Shown here: in pieces, positions 9,101-17,797 of the stretch
Layout of the letters: each line of letters opens with the position of its first letter
Position numbering within the stretch: position 1 is the first letter of the stretch
Program-made: the position numbers and the translations under genes
Notes under the pieces: model-generated
The model's input: the letters and a program-made list of their open reading frames with translations, nothing else
The model's database searches: none
Told to the model about the DNA's origin: nothing
Assembly: GCF_000969645.2 (NCBI RefSeq)
Contig: NZ_CP014222.1
Span: forward strand, 1,240,001-1,304,000
DNA: 64,000 nucleotides
Reading direction: 5' to 3'
From: Janthinobacterium sp. B9-8
Lineage (GTDB): Bacteria; Pseudomonadota; Gammaproteobacteria; Burkholderiales; Chitinibacteraceae

Positions 9101-9967
9101 ACCCTGAATGGCAGCGGTTCGGAGCTAGCAGACACCTTGCAGCAGGTGGATAACGCATTGTTGACCCCCCTTTCACAAGAAACGCGTGAAATGGTAAGGC
9201 CAATGCTGGTGCGTCCTTTAATCCAGACCTATGCCGTGTTGCTTGGGCCGGTAGAGAATGACCTGAATCAGGCTTGGCAAAAAGAAGTGTACGGGCAGTG
9301 GAAAGTGCTTTCGGCTAAATATCCATTTAGTGATTCAGCCAATGAAGCACCGATGGCCGATATCGCTAAATTTGTAAAACCTAAAGAAGGCACGGTCGAT
9401 AAGTTTACTGAAAAGTATCTCAATGGCTTGGTCACACAAAAGGGCGACAGCCTGACTCCGCGTACCTGGGCTAATTTGGGGATTCGTTTTAACCCTGCGT
9501 TTTTGGCAGGAATGGGCCGCTTAAGCAGTATGGCTTCCAGCCAGATGGCGGATTCCTCTAGCGCTAAGTTTGAGTTGCAAGCGATTCCTACGTCAGGTTT
9601 ATCAGAGATTTTGATTGAAGTGGATGGTCAGGAAATGCGTTATCGCAATGGGCCTCAGCCTTGGCAATCATTTAACTGGCCTGGCACGGGTAATGCGCAG
9701 GGCGCCAGAATTCAGGTGGTGGCATTTAGTGGTGTAAGCGCCGTGGTCAGCAATCAGCAGGGTCGTATGGGCTGGATGCGTTTGCTTGCTCAAGCGCAAG
9801 TTGAGCAACAGGATGCGGATTCGGCAACGCTCACTTGGAAGATTCGTCGGGGAGATGCAGGTGATGCGGATGTCGTTCGTTTTAATTTCCGTGCAGTAAG
9901 TGGTGTCAACCCTCTGCAACTCTCTGGTTTACGTAAGCTGTCATTGCCAGACCGCGTGACAATGTAA
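6152..9967 (+). CDS. tssM: T6SS inner-membrane protein TssM (IcmF)
   Basis: A 1271-residue IcmF-family protein, the main scaffold of the T6SS membrane complex. Two membrane segments lie at about residues 14-35 and 45-64. A cytoplasmic NTPase-like domain has the Walker A motif GHPAAGKS near 130, and a third membrane segment lies near 432-456. A large periplasmic domain ends in the conserved C-terminal part that contacts TssJ. Unusual is a Pro/Ala-rich linker at about 555-605 containing a run of PT repeats, in the periplasmic part. A second ATG at 6158 is an alternative start. tagF follows after 8 bp. Confidence 0.96.
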   Translation: MFMKHWLRNAKVTSAIGFLILIGLIWFLGPWFGLKTAEVRFGWIFAVMLLWVFTLLVGKLIANRAGGLIEKMLLKQADDAVIGASVDKRAEVNLLRQRMLGAIDTLKTSQLGKSRGNAALYELPWYMIIGHPAAGKSSAILQSGLTFPFSDKGGVQGVGGTRNCDWFFSTEGVLLDTAGRYATQTEDRVEWLEFLKLLKRHRSKAPVNGILVTISLPELAQHHSEGFALYARQIRERIHEIEATFGLQVPIYLIFTKLDLLGGFSQFFEEMAEEERHRVWGATLSAEQGSGFDASHVVSMQFDAMYRGLVQIGEEKLAAHRGNQNKPAFFAFPIEFHALKEAVTKFVKLLQEEDPYHARPLLRGFYFSSALQEGIPRIGAATHVSNQFDLSRQGFDARQVPASYSYFLRDLFREVVFPDQHLVSRQTRPAGSRWRMVGMVSGLSALALCAGLWTWSYIGNQKLMATVASDRIAAQKLASSGQLYDKLMSLGILQKRIEELQSYRKEGHPWQVGLGLYQGKELEAALRKEYFAGLKESMLVPVKKNLELSLEQLASNQPAEPAPAPAVVAPTPTPTPTPTPAPVAPKPAEPTPPKEPVKKRAPAPHKKGLPNIQLSAWHIPQRATALTVKETPPEASPAVQPKLDQGYNALKTYLMLHDRSRMDEAHLTDQIPRYWRSWLEANKGNRSNEEVIAAAERLVAFYVSQIKEPDLPLISNDEKTVAAAREVLRASLKRLSATERVYNEIKARANTRFAPLTVPRILNNKNGDVIAGSQMVAGAFTREAWDNFIRNSIDEASKGEVKSDDWVLASSVQDNLGRDGNIEKNRADLEALYRLEYAAEWKKFLQGIVIRDFNDLPFAGNAIGQLADMQNSPVKLILARAAFETAWDNPSELSRKLENAKQSVLEKTTALLKGTNQPAVANAAELGEVGKQFAGITRLVQADSAGAAPINSYLEQLGKLKGKMNQIASSDEPGAQARPLVQATLNGSGSELADTLQQVDNALLTPLSQETREMVRPMLVRPLIQTYAVLLGPVENDLNQAWQKEVYGQWKVLSAKYPFSDSANEAPMADIAKFVKPKEGTVDKFTEKYLNGLVTQKGDSLTPRTWANLGIRFNPAFLAGMGRLSSMASSQMADSSSAKFELQAIPTSGLSEILIEVDGQEMRYRNGPQPWQSFNWPGTGNAQGARIQVVAFSGVSAVVSNQQGRMGWMRLLAQAQVEQQDADSATLTWKIRRGDAGDADVVRFNFRAVSGVNPLQLSGLRKLSLPDRVTM

Positions 9968-9975
9968 GGTGTGCC

Positions 9976-10995
9976 ATGCTAAATAATTTTAAACGGGCTC
10001 AGGATTTGCCGATGCAATACGCTATTTTTGGCAAGTTACCACGGCGTGCCGATTTTATTCGTATCAATGCCAGCCATCCTGTTGCTCTGGGCGTGGATCA
10101 ATCGCTTGCGGATAGTTTAAAAGCGATTGCTCTACAGCCAGATTGGCAGACAAGGTATATGCAAGCGCCTGCCAGTGAGTTTTTGTTTCATAGCAGCGAT
10201 TTGCGGGGCGCCTTTTTAGGTGTCACCTTGCCTAGCCATGACGAGGCTCAGCGCTACTACCCACTGGTGGCCGGGATCTGCATTCCCAGCGACATTCTGA
10301 TGGGAAATGAAGCTGAGTTTTTATTGGCGAATGAGTTGTTTTTTTCTGGTTTAAAAGATCAGCTCAAAAGCGCGGTAGATAACTCGGTAGAAATGATTGC
10401 CTGCCGCCAGTTTATGGAAGAGCAGATGTCATTTGGCAGCCGGGCTGCTGCTGATCTGGGATTGGCAGCACAATTGCTCGAGCGGCATATGGCCAATACC
10501 CCTGCTGCAGTGCTTGAGCAGGCGTTATTGAGGACTGAACGCGGCGATCTGGAATCAACGCTGCTCGCTTTTGCTTTTTACTTGCAGCTATCGCGTCGAT
10601 ACGGCAGCAGCATGGCTTCGCAAGTCTTTTTATTGCCGCTTCCTTCTGGTGCAGGCGAAGAAATCCTGGGTGCAGCGGTGTGGTTGTCCTTATGTCGTGC
10701 CGCTATTCAAGCTCAGGGTGTAAGTCAGATTAATTTTGCCTTTATTGAGCAATCAGGCTGCCGTTATTTAGCTTTAGCGCTTAACCCGATGACAGAACGG
10801 CAATTGACTATGCTTTGGGGGGATAAAGCGGATCCTCTTCAGTTAGTGAATGTGTGTGATTTGCATTCTCCTTGGCGTAGTCATCAATCCTATGCTGAAG
10901 CGTCGTACATTTTAGGGAGGCAATTGAGTGATCCGACGTTGTCGCTATTAAAATTGCGTGAAATTGTCGTTAAAATTACTTACGGAATCAGTTAG
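9976..10995 (+). CDS. tagF: T6SS-associated regulator TagF
   Basis: A 339-residue protein. Its N-terminal domain has the TagF signature FGKLPRRADFIR near residues 17-28, followed by a segment typical of the family (FLGVTLPSHDEAQRYYPL). In Pseudomonas aeruginosa TagF is a post-translational repressor of T6SS that acts through Fha. In some species it is fused to a PppA phosphatase domain; here there is no such fusion. No ppkA, pppA or fha gene is in the window, so its partner is unclear. It lies between tssM and tssB in one operon. Confidence 0.88.
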   Translation: MLNNFKRAQDLPMQYAIFGKLPRRADFIRINASHPVALGVDQSLADSLKAIALQPDWQTRYMQAPASEFLFHSSDLRGAFLGVTLPSHDEAQRYYPLVAGICIPSDILMGNEAEFLLANELFFSGLKDQLKSAVDNSVEMIACRQFMEEQMSFGSRAAADLGLAAQLLERHMANTPAAVLEQALLRTERGDLESTLLAFAFYLQLSRRYGSSMASQVFLLPLPSGAGEEILGAAVWLSLCRAAIQAQGVSQINFAFIEQSGCRYLALALNPMTERQLTMLWGDKADPLQLVNVCDLHSPWRSHQSYAEASYILGRQLSDPTLSLLKLREIVVKITYGIS

Positions 10996-11038
10996 TTCCG
11001 TGTTTTAATTATGCAACTTATTTTATTTAGGAATGGCA

Positions 11039-11542
11039 ATGGCTAAGGAAAGCACACAGAAAAAACTATCGCGCGTTCGTCCTCCTCGCGTTCAGATTAC
11101 TTATGACGTTGAAATTGGCGATGCAATTGAAAACAAAGAACTCCCTTTTGTTTTAGGCGTAGTGGGGGATTACACCGGCAATACACCGCAAGTCAAATTG
11201 AAAGAACGCAAGTTTATTCAAATTGATCGCGATAATTTTGACGATGTATTGAAAGGCATGGCACCCAGCCTTGCAATGAAAGTTGAAAACAAATTAAAAG
11301 ACGACGATTCGCAAATGTCGGTTTCTTTGCAATTTGAATCTTTGGCTGATTTCGAACCACAAAACGTGGTGAATCAAGTTGAGCCATTGAAAAAACTGCT
11401 GGACGCACGCAGACGCCTTTCTGATTTGCGTAATAAAGTGGTTGGCAATGACAAATTAGAAGAGCTGCTGGATGAAGTGGTTCGCGATACCGAAAAATTA
11501 CATCAGATTAGCCAGGCTAGACCAGCCTCTGCAGAGGAGTAA
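11039..11542 (+). CDS. tssB: T6SS contractile sheath small subunit TssB (VipA)
   Basis: A 167-residue TssB. The family N-terminus is clear ([10 protein letters not shown], then [12 protein letters not shown]), followed by [13 protein letters not shown]. TssB and TssC assemble into the contractile sheath that drives the Hcp tube. I chose the ATG at 11039 because AGGA lies six bases upstream; the ATG at 11033 is too close to that site. tssC starts 5 bp after its stop, as is usual. Confidence 0.97.
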   Translation: MAKESTQKKLSRVRPPRVQITYDVEIGDAIENKELPFVLGVVGDYTGNTPQVKLKERKFIQIDRDNFDDVLKGMAPSLAMKVENKLKDDDSQMSVSLQFESLADFEPQNVVNQVEPLKKLLDARRRLSDLRNKVVGNDKLEELLDEVVRDTEKLHQISQARPASAEE

Positions 11543-11547
11543 CCGTT

Positions 11548-13029
11548 ATGTCAGATCTACAGAAGCTTGATGCCAGCACCGTTGAGCATAGCGAAGCCAG
11601 CAGCTTGCTTGATTCGATTATTGATAACAGCCGTATCGCCAATAATGAACAGGAAAAAGACCGTACCCGTGATTTGATCAGCGAATTAGTGGATCAGGTT
11701 TTGGCAGGTACAGTGACTATTTCCCGCGATTTAAGTGCCAGCATGGACGTGCGGATTGCCGAAATTGACGCGCTGATTTCAGAGCAGCTTAATGAAATTA
11801 TGCACCATGCTGATTTCCAGAAGCTGGAATCCTCATGGCGTGGTCTGAAATACCTGACCGCCGAATCTGAAACCAGCACCATGCTTAAAATTAAGGTGCT
11901 GAACGCGTCGAAAAAAGATCTGTTAAAAGACTTTAAAGCGTCGGCCGAGTTTGACCAAAGCGCCTTATTTAAAAAGATTTACGAAGAAGAATACGGCACC
12001 TTTGGTGGCGCACCTTATGCAGGTCTTGTGGGTGATTTCGAGTTTGGTCGCCACCCGGAAGACTTCTATTTGCTGGAAGAATTATCCCATGTGGCTGCTG
12101 CTTCACACGCGCCGCTGATTACTTCGGCAGGTGCAGGTCTATTTGGCCTAGAAAGCTTTACCGATATCGGCAAGCCTAGGGACTTGGCCAAGATTTTTGA
12201 TACGGTTGAATACACCAAGTGGAAATCATTCCGTGAATCTGATGATTCCCGCTATGTGGGCATGGTCTTGCCGCATGTATTGGGCCGCCTGCCCTATGGC
12301 CGCGAAACGGTGCCGGTTGAAGATTTTGATTTTGAAGAAAACGTCGATGGCACCGATCACAGCAAATATCTGTGGACCAATGCGTCTTATGCCTATGCCG
12401 CGCGTTTAACCGCTGCATTTGCAGAATACGGCTGGTTGGCAGCGATTCGCGGTGTAGAGGGCGGTGGCTTGGTAGAAGGCTTACCAGCGCACACCTTTAA
12501 AACCGACGATGGCGAAGTGGCTCTGAAATGCCCTACCGAAGTGGCGGTAACAGATCGCACAGAAAAACTGCTGTCTGATCTGGGCTTTATTTCTTTGGTG
12601 CATTGTAAAAACACCGATTACGCGGCTTTCTTTAGCGGCCAGTCATCGCAAAAAGCCAAGACCTATAACACTGATTCGGCCAATGCCAATGCGCGTTTGT
12701 CTACTCAGCTGCCTTATATTTTCTCGGTTTCGCGCATTGCGCATTACATGAAATCAATTATGCGCGACAAGATCGGTAGCTTTGCTTCCCGTCAGAATGT
12801 GCAAGATTTCTTAAATACATGGCTTGCGCAATATGTGCTGCTGGATGATTCGGCTAGCCAGGAAGCAAAAGCGAAATACCCATTGCGTGAAGCACGTGTT
12901 GACGTGGTTGAAGTACCTGGTAAGCCAGGTGTGTACCGCGCAGCAGCGTTCTTGCGCCCACACTTTCAGCTCGATGAGCTAACTATTTCCTTGCGTCTTG
13001 TGGCTGAGTTACCTAAACCAACCCGTTGA
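11548..13029 (+). CDS. tssC: T6SS contractile sheath large subunit TssC (VipB)
   Basis: A 493-residue TssC of normal length. The family core is plain: the LESSWRGLKYL segment near residue 92, the GDFEFGRHPEDF stretch near 163, and the C-terminal DDSASQEAKAKYPLREA region. Together with TssB it forms the sheath recycled by ClpV. A good ribosome binding site (GAGGAG) lies in the end of tssB. Confidence 0.97.
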   Translation: MSDLQKLDASTVEHSEASSLLDSIIDNSRIANNEQEKDRTRDLISELVDQVLAGTVTISRDLSASMDVRIAEIDALISEQLNEIMHHADFQKLESSWRGLKYLTAESETSTMLKIKVLNASKKDLLKDFKASAEFDQSALFKKIYEEEYGTFGGAPYAGLVGDFEFGRHPEDFYLLEELSHVAAASHAPLITSAGAGLFGLESFTDIGKPRDLAKIFDTVEYTKWKSFRESDDSRYVGMVLPHVLGRLPYGRETVPVEDFDFEENVDGTDHSKYLWTNASYAYAARLTAAFAEYGWLAAIRGVEGGGLVEGLPAHTFKTDDGEVALKCPTEVAVTDRTEKLLSDLGFISLVHCKNTDYAAFFSGQSSQKAKTYNTDSANANARLSTQLPYIFSVSRIAHYMKSIMRDKIGSFASRQNVQDFLNTWLAQYVLLDDSASQEAKAKYPLREARVDVVEVPGKPGVYRAAAFLRPHFQLDELTISLRLVAELPKPTR

Positions 13030-13078
13030 TGCAGTGAAGCGTAGAAGTAACTTTTATTAACTGTAAGGAGTTTTGCAA

Positions 13079-13576
13079 ATGGCTTTTGATGCATTCTTGA
13101 AAATTGATGGTATTCCTGGCGAATCAACTGATGACAAGCATAAAGACTGGATTGAAATCCAATCTTTCTCGCACAAAATTGAGCAGCCAGCTCAAGCTAC
13201 TGCCAGCTCTGCTGGTGGTGCAACGGCTGAACGTGTAAACCACGCTCAGTACGTTATTACTCACTTCTTGGATAAAGCCAGCCCAAAGATCTACGAAGCA
13301 TGCTGCACTGGTAAGCACATCAAAGAAATCACTATCGAACTTTGCCGTTCAGGTGGCGATAAAGTGAAGTATATGGAAATCAAAATGGAACAAGTTTTGA
13401 TTTCTAAAGCAGAGCCACATGGTTCAGCCCAAGACGAAGGCTTCCCAAGCGAATTGGTTAGCTTTAGCTACGGCAAAATCAAATGGACTTACACTCAGCA
13501 AAAACGTACTGATGGCGCCGGTGGCGGTAATGTTAGCGCAGGCTGGGATTTAACAGCCAATAAAACGATTGCCTAA
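13079..13576 (+). CDS. hcp: T6SS inner-tube protein Hcp (TssD)
   Basis: A 165-residue Hcp, which forms the hexameric tube expelled by the sheath. It has the Hcp1-like start (MAFDAFLKIDGIPGEST) and the core segment ELCRSGGDKVKYMEIKMEQVLIS. The ATG at 13079 has a strong AAGGAG site; a TTG six bases earlier is not needed. Hairpins downstream may stabilise this highly expressed message. Confidence 0.97.
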   Translation: MAFDAFLKIDGIPGESTDDKHKDWIEIQSFSHKIEQPAQATASSAGGATAERVNHAQYVITHFLDKASPKIYEACCTGKHIKEITIELCRSGGDKVKYMEIKMEQVLISKAEPHGSAQDEGFPSELVSFSYGKIKWTYTQQKRTDGAGGGNVSAGWDLTANKTIA

Positions 13577-13587
13577 ATGATTTAGAT

Positions 13588-13647
13588 ATCACCATTCGGG
13601 TGATGGGCAATAAGTAGCAAACTGATCTGCTGAAAGGCAGATCAGTT
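13588..13647 (+). promoter_or_regulatory. Two conserved hairpins between hcp and the OmpA-like lipoprotein gene (copy 1)
   Basis: Hairpin A is ATCACC/GGTGAT (13588-13604). Hairpin B is an 11-bp perfect stem, AACTGATCTGC (13620-13630) with GCAGATCAGTT (13637-13647), and the loop TGAAAG. The same arrangement recurs at 26689-26745 before the paralogous lipoprotein gene. One base pair of hairpin B differs there with both sides changed, which supports an RNA role. It may be an hcp 3' stabiliser, an attenuator, or a leader of the lipoprotein gene. Confidence 0.65.
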
Positions 13648-13670
13648 GTTTTAAAAAAAGGGATTTAATA

Positions 13671-14147
13671 ATGAAACGTTCAGGATTTGTTTGTGCCGCA
13701 TTACTTGTAATTGCCGCTGGTGTGACCGGCTGCGCAGAGAACCCAACTGCACAGAGCACGGCCCCTGCGACTACTTCTTGGAAAAATGCGCCAGCAGTTG
13801 CTACATCAACAGCGACAAAAGCTGCAGAAACTGCCGCAGCAGCAGCGGCCGCACAAGTCGCAGTTGATCCGTCTTTTCTAAAGTTTGACAAAATGTCAGC
13901 CAAGCTGACCGCTGAGCATGAGCTGCAAATTATGAGCCAGCTGCCAAAATTAAAAGAAGCCAAGGTGATTACCTTGCGCGGCTATTGCTACAAGAAAGAT
14001 ATTGGCAATGCTAAATCAGCTGCCTTGGCACGGGCCATTAATGTAGAAAAATTCCTTGTTAAACAAGGGATCTCAAAAAAGAAAATGAATCGCCGCTTTA
14101 ATATTGAAGATGCAGAGCACGCAGTGCGCATTGAGATCGGCAACTAA
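13671..14147 (+). CDS. OmpA-like-domain lipoprotein linked to vgrG (copy 1)
   Basis: A 158-residue lipoprotein with a signal peptide and lipobox VTGC at about residues 18-21. An Ala-rich linker (about 45-63) and a short C-terminal domain that resembles an OmpA/peptidoglycan-binding fold follow (ITLRGYCYKKDIGNAKSAAL, then ARAINVEKFLVKQGI). The canonical GHTD motif is replaced by GYCYKKD, so cell-wall binding is uncertain. It lies between hcp and vgrG, and a paralogue at 26772 precedes a dead vgrG copy. This suggests that the lipoprotein travels with vgrG. Its role in secretion or self-protection is not known. Confidence 0.75.
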   Translation: MKRSGFVCAALLVIAAGVTGCAENPTAQSTAPATTSWKNAPAVATSTATKAAETAAAAAAAQVAVDPSFLKFDKMSAKLTAEHELQIMSQLPKLKEAKVITLRGYCYKKDIGNAKSAALARAINVEKFLVKQGISKKKMNRRFNIEDAEHAVRIEIGN

Positions 14148-14190
14148 TCTACTTCCCCTTTGCTATTCACTCGTTTTTCCTGGACTACTC

Positions 14191-16980
14191 ATGATTTCCC
14201 CCATGCCCCTGTCGCAACTACTGAGCAGCTTTGCTGCTGCATTTAATCAAGACCAGCGCTTGATCTCTTTACAGTTAGGCGATGGCGGGGCGTGGGGCGA
14301 GCAGTTATTACCGCAACGAGTGGAGGGCAGCGAGGGGATTAATCAGGCTTACCGCTATCAGATCGATTGCTTATCCCCCGATGGCGCTTTAGAGCTTAAA
14401 TCCTTACTTGGCCTGCCAGTTGTTTTGGTGGTCGCTGATGCAAATGGTAGTGAAATTGAGCGCTGCGGTGTCGTCTCGCAAGCACAATTACTAGGCTCTG
14501 ATGGTGGTTTTGCCAAGTATGCGCTGACGGTGGAGCCACCGTTTGCCTTGCTTAGATACCGGCGCACTTCACGGGTCTTTCAGGATTTATCCATTCCGGA
14601 CATCGTGAAGCAAGTCTTGGCCAAGCATCAAGCCAAAAATCCCGTCTTTGCCGCAGTGCAAACGTTGGATTTCAAACTATCCGGCACACACTCACCGCGT
14701 TCCTACTGCTTACAATATCGCGAATCAGATTTTGATTTTCTGACGCGATTATTAGCCGAGGAAGGTTTAGCGTGGCGATTTGAACATTTGGCAGGAGATA
14801 ACCCGCAAGTTCAGCTGGTGATTTTCGACGACGCCTTTGCGATTCCTGAAGCACAGGAAATGCAGGTGAGGTTTCACCGTGCGGATGCGACTGAAGAGAG
14901 CGATTCATTGACCGAGTGGCATAGCCAGCGTCAGGTGGGCAGCAGCTCGGTGTCGCTCGCTAGCTTTGATTATAAAGCCACCAGCACTCAACAAAGTTTT
15001 GATGATAGCCGTATCGATCAAGGTGATGGCGGGCAACAGCTACAAGCCAGCTTTGAAGATTACGACCCGCAAGCGCTGTATTACGCTAGCGATGTGGGAG
15101 GCCTCAGCCACTACGCACAATTACGTCAGCAAGCATCGGATGCAAAAAAGAAATCCTTTACCGGCTCCGGCACATTACGCAGCTTGCAGGCAGGGCAGTG
15201 GTTCAGATTAGAAGATCACCCCGCTCACGAATGGGATTCAGCCGAGCAGCGCGAATTTGCCGTCACCGAGCTGAAATTCACTGCCAATAATAATTTACCA
15301 GCGGATTTAACCCAGCAACTTGGCTTGGTTGCGCCTAGCCTACTCGTAGGAGCGGCTTCAGCGGCGAAGAACACCCCTTATCAAACTAGCTTCACCGCCC
15401 AGCGACGTGGCCAGCCAATCACGCCTGATTTTGCCCATGTGGAACACAGCAAGCCCAAAAGCCGAGGCGTACAAACCGCCACGGTAGTGGGCCCTGCCGG
15501 ATCAGAAGTCCACACCGATGAGCAAGGCCGGATCAAGGTGCAGTTCCACTGGCAGCGTGCCAGCGAACACCCCGAGTTTGGTGCAAACCTTGATGACAAA
15601 TCATCCTGCTGGATCCGCGTGGCCTATCCATCGGCGGGCGCAGGCTTTGGGCATCAGTTTATCCCGCGTATCGGCCAGGAAGTGCTGGTGGACTTTATCG
15701 AAGGCGATATCGACCGTCCGATCATCACTGGCGTGGTCTATAACGGCAGCCACCCTGTGCCAGCGTTCAGCGGCGCAGGTGCATTGCCCGCCAATAAAAC
15801 GCTATCCGGTATCAAAACCAAAGAGCATGAAGGCGGCCAATACGGCGAGCTGCTGTTTGACGATACAAAAGGCGAAGTCCGCACTAAATTATCTAGCGAG
15901 CACGGCAAAACCCAGCTTAACCTTGGCTATTTAATCCACCCAAGAACTGATGGCAAGGGCGAGCCGCGCGGCGAAGGCTTCGAGCTGCGCACCGACAAGC
16001 AAGGCGCAATTCGCGCTAATGGTTTGCTGATCAGCACCGAAAGCAAAAGCGGCGCAAGCGGCAAGCAGCTAGACCACAGCCCCGCCCAAAGCCAGCTTGA
16101 ATCAGCGCTTGCACTTGCCCAAAGCTTGGGTGAAACCGCCACCAACCAGCTCGCCGATACCATCGAAACCGGCGAAGGCGATAAAACCGTTAAGCCCGAC
16201 AATAGCGCAGGCGAAAAAGCCTCCACCGGCCATCTGCACCACCATGTGCATGCCAGCAAAAGCCTGGAAGCGGGCAGCAATACCGACAAAGACGGCAAGA
16301 GCAAATCAAAAGATCAAGCAGGACAGCAAAAAATCATCCTGCTGCACGGGGAAGACGGCGTAGCCATCACCAGCCCGCAAAGCCAAACGATTGCCGCAGG
16401 CACCAATCTAGATTTGATCGCTCAAAGAGACAGCAACCAAACCTCCGGCCGCCGCTGGATTCATAATGTCGGCCAACACATCAGCCTATTTGTGGCAGGG
16501 GTAAAAGACAAAGTCGCGCTGAAACTGATCGCAGCTAAAGGCAAAATCCAGCTGCAGGCGCAAAGCGACGACGTAGAAATCACCGCAGACAAAAACGTAA
16601 AAATCACTGCCTGCAAAGAAAAAGTAGAAATCGCCGCAGGCGACGAAGTGCTCCTCACCTCCGGCGGCGGCTATATTCGCTTAAAAGGCGGCAATATAGA
16701 GATTCATTGCCCGGGGGAAGTGAGTATTAAGGGGGCGAGCCATGAGTTGAGTGGGGGGACTAGCCTTGGTAAAACATTTAATGCAATGCCAAATACCAAA
16801 TTCAATGATAAGTTTTTATTGAGAGATCAAGCGACAGGAGAAGTCCTGCCTAATAAGAAATATATGATTCAGCGTGGGTTTGGAGAGAAAGAATATGGGA
16901 TTACTGATGCAAGTGGTTATACCCATGAAGTTAAAAACCCTGATTCAACGGAAAAAGTTGAAATATATTTGAAGGATTAG
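14191..16980 (+). CDS. vgrG: T6SS spike protein VgrG (TssI) with C-terminal extension
   Basis: A 929-residue VgrG. The N-terminal gp27-like part and the gp5-like OB fold (AYPSAGAGFGHQFIPRIGQE, then IDRPIITGVVYNGSHPVP) are followed by a DUF2345-type repetitive beta region. About 70 extra residues form a tail that resembles a transthyretin-like adaptor (TGEVLPNKKYMIQ, then YGITDASGYTHEV). In enteroaggregative E. coli such a VgrG tail binds the Tle1 lipase; here a lipase-like effector gene starts 1 bp later, which fits. I chose the ATG at 14191 (MISPMPLSQLL); the frame is open further upstream but overlaps the lipoprotein gene. Confidence 0.95.
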   Translation: MISPMPLSQLLSSFAAAFNQDQRLISLQLGDGGAWGEQLLPQRVEGSEGINQAYRYQIDCLSPDGALELKSLLGLPVVLVVADANGSEIERCGVVSQAQLLGSDGGFAKYALTVEPPFALLRYRRTSRVFQDLSIPDIVKQVLAKHQAKNPVFAAVQTLDFKLSGTHSPRSYCLQYRESDFDFLTRLLAEEGLAWRFEHLAGDNPQVQLVIFDDAFAIPEAQEMQVRFHRADATEESDSLTEWHSQRQVGSSSVSLASFDYKATSTQQSFDDSRIDQGDGGQQLQASFEDYDPQALYYASDVGGLSHYAQLRQQASDAKKKSFTGSGTLRSLQAGQWFRLEDHPAHEWDSAEQREFAVTELKFTANNNLPADLTQQLGLVAPSLLVGAASAAKNTPYQTSFTAQRRGQPITPDFAHVEHSKPKSRGVQTATVVGPAGSEVHTDEQGRIKVQFHWQRASEHPEFGANLDDKSSCWIRVAYPSAGAGFGHQFIPRIGQEVLVDFIEGDIDRPIITGVVYNGSHPVPAFSGAGALPANKTLSGIKTKEHEGGQYGELLFDDTKGEVRTKLSSEHGKTQLNLGYLIHPRTDGKGEPRGEGFELRTDKQGAIRANGLLISTESKSGASGKQLDHSPAQSQLESALALAQSLGETATNQLADTIETGEGDKTVKPDNSAGEKASTGHLHHHVHASKSLEAGSNTDKDGKSKSKDQAGQQKIILLHGEDGVAITSPQSQTIAAGTNLDLIAQRDSNQTSGRRWIHNVGQHISLFVAGVKDKVALKLIAAKGKIQLQAQSDDVEITADKNVKITACKEKVEIAAGDEVLLTSGGGYIRLKGGNIEIHCPGEVSIKGASHELSGGTSLGKTFNAMPNTKFNDKFLLRDQATGEVLPNKKYMIQRGFGEKEYGITDASGYTHEVKNPDSTEKVEIYLKD

Positions 16981-16981
16981 T

Positions 16982-17776
16982 ATGGGTAAGTCACAGAGTA
17001 GTTTATGTAAAGTTGGTGAAAAAACACTCACAGGCGAAGCTAATAAAAAAGATAAGGAAATAGAAGTACCCTCGAAGAGGTTTATAGCATTTTTTATTGG
17101 AGGGGCTGCGGATAAAAAGTCATATTATGGGCAGGGACCAACGGAATTAGTTAATTATGCTCGACTTTCATTTGTATACAAAATGGAGTCGCTGGGCTTT
17201 GATCAAAGTGATCTTAGAAGTAAACTTACACATCATATTGGTTATGATGACGCAAAAGGCGAGGAAGATATTAAATCTTCTATTTTAAATAAAATTGAAG
17301 ATAAAGATAATACTTACATTTATTTGATAGGCCATAGTTTAGGAGCATGGAATGCTGCCCATTTATCCTCTTATCTGATGAGTGAAGGATATAAGGTTGA
17401 ATATTTGGTTACTTTAGATCCTGTTGGTGAAGGTGTTCTTGTTGGGATGTTTTCAGATATATACTGGGGAAAACCGGAACCCAAGTATGCAGAAAAAAAC
17501 TGGATTAATATTAGGGCTGAATTTACATCAGGTGACTTAGATGTATCAGATAAAGTTGCTGATTTTGGTGAGCAATGGAATGTCATTAGTGGCCCAAATA
17601 TCAATGAAACTATAAATATACATCACGCCAATGCGGATTTGATGTTTAGCACAGCTTTGTCGGGTGGTCGGTCTGCTTTAGATTTTATTTCTGCTAATAT
17701 TTCAAAAAAGGTAAAGGTAAAAAATATTGCAGATGAAAAATGTAACGATGAAAAAAGACCCAATATAGAATTTTAA
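16982..17776 (+). CDS. Probable T6SS lipase/esterase effector (Tle-like)
   Basis: A 264-residue protein without signal peptide or membrane segment. It carries a serine-hydrolase nucleophile elbow, GHSLG, at about residues 117-121. Candidate partners of the triad are the Asp in TLDPVGEG (near 147) and the His in NIHHAN (near 213). It starts 1 bp after vgrG with a GAAGGA site, and a predicted lipoprotein gene follows. This vgrG-lipase-lipoprotein order is the standard arrangement for antibacterial phospholipase effectors delivered to the periplasm. I cannot assign it to a numbered Tle family. The DNA is more AT-rich than the core T6SS genes, which is usual for exchanged effector cassettes. Confidence 0.75.
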   Translation: MGKSQSSLCKVGEKTLTGEANKKDKEIEVPSKRFIAFFIGGAADKKSYYGQGPTELVNYARLSFVYKMESLGFDQSDLRSKLTHHIGYDDAKGEEDIKSSILNKIEDKDNTYIYLIGHSLGAWNAAHLSSYLMSEGYKVEYLVTLDPVGEGVLVGMFSDIYWGKPEPKYAEKNWINIRAEFTSGDLDVSDKVADFGEQWNVISGPNINETINIHHANADLMFSTALSGGRSALDFISANISKKVKVKNIADEKCNDEKRPNIEF

Positions 17777-17797
17777 TTTAATGATGAGTTAAAGTGT

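Noticed and set aside
15927..16304. 125-codon minus-strand open frame inside vgrG
   Set aside because: It is Leu/Ser-rich and antisense to the repetitive VgrG region, with no start signal.
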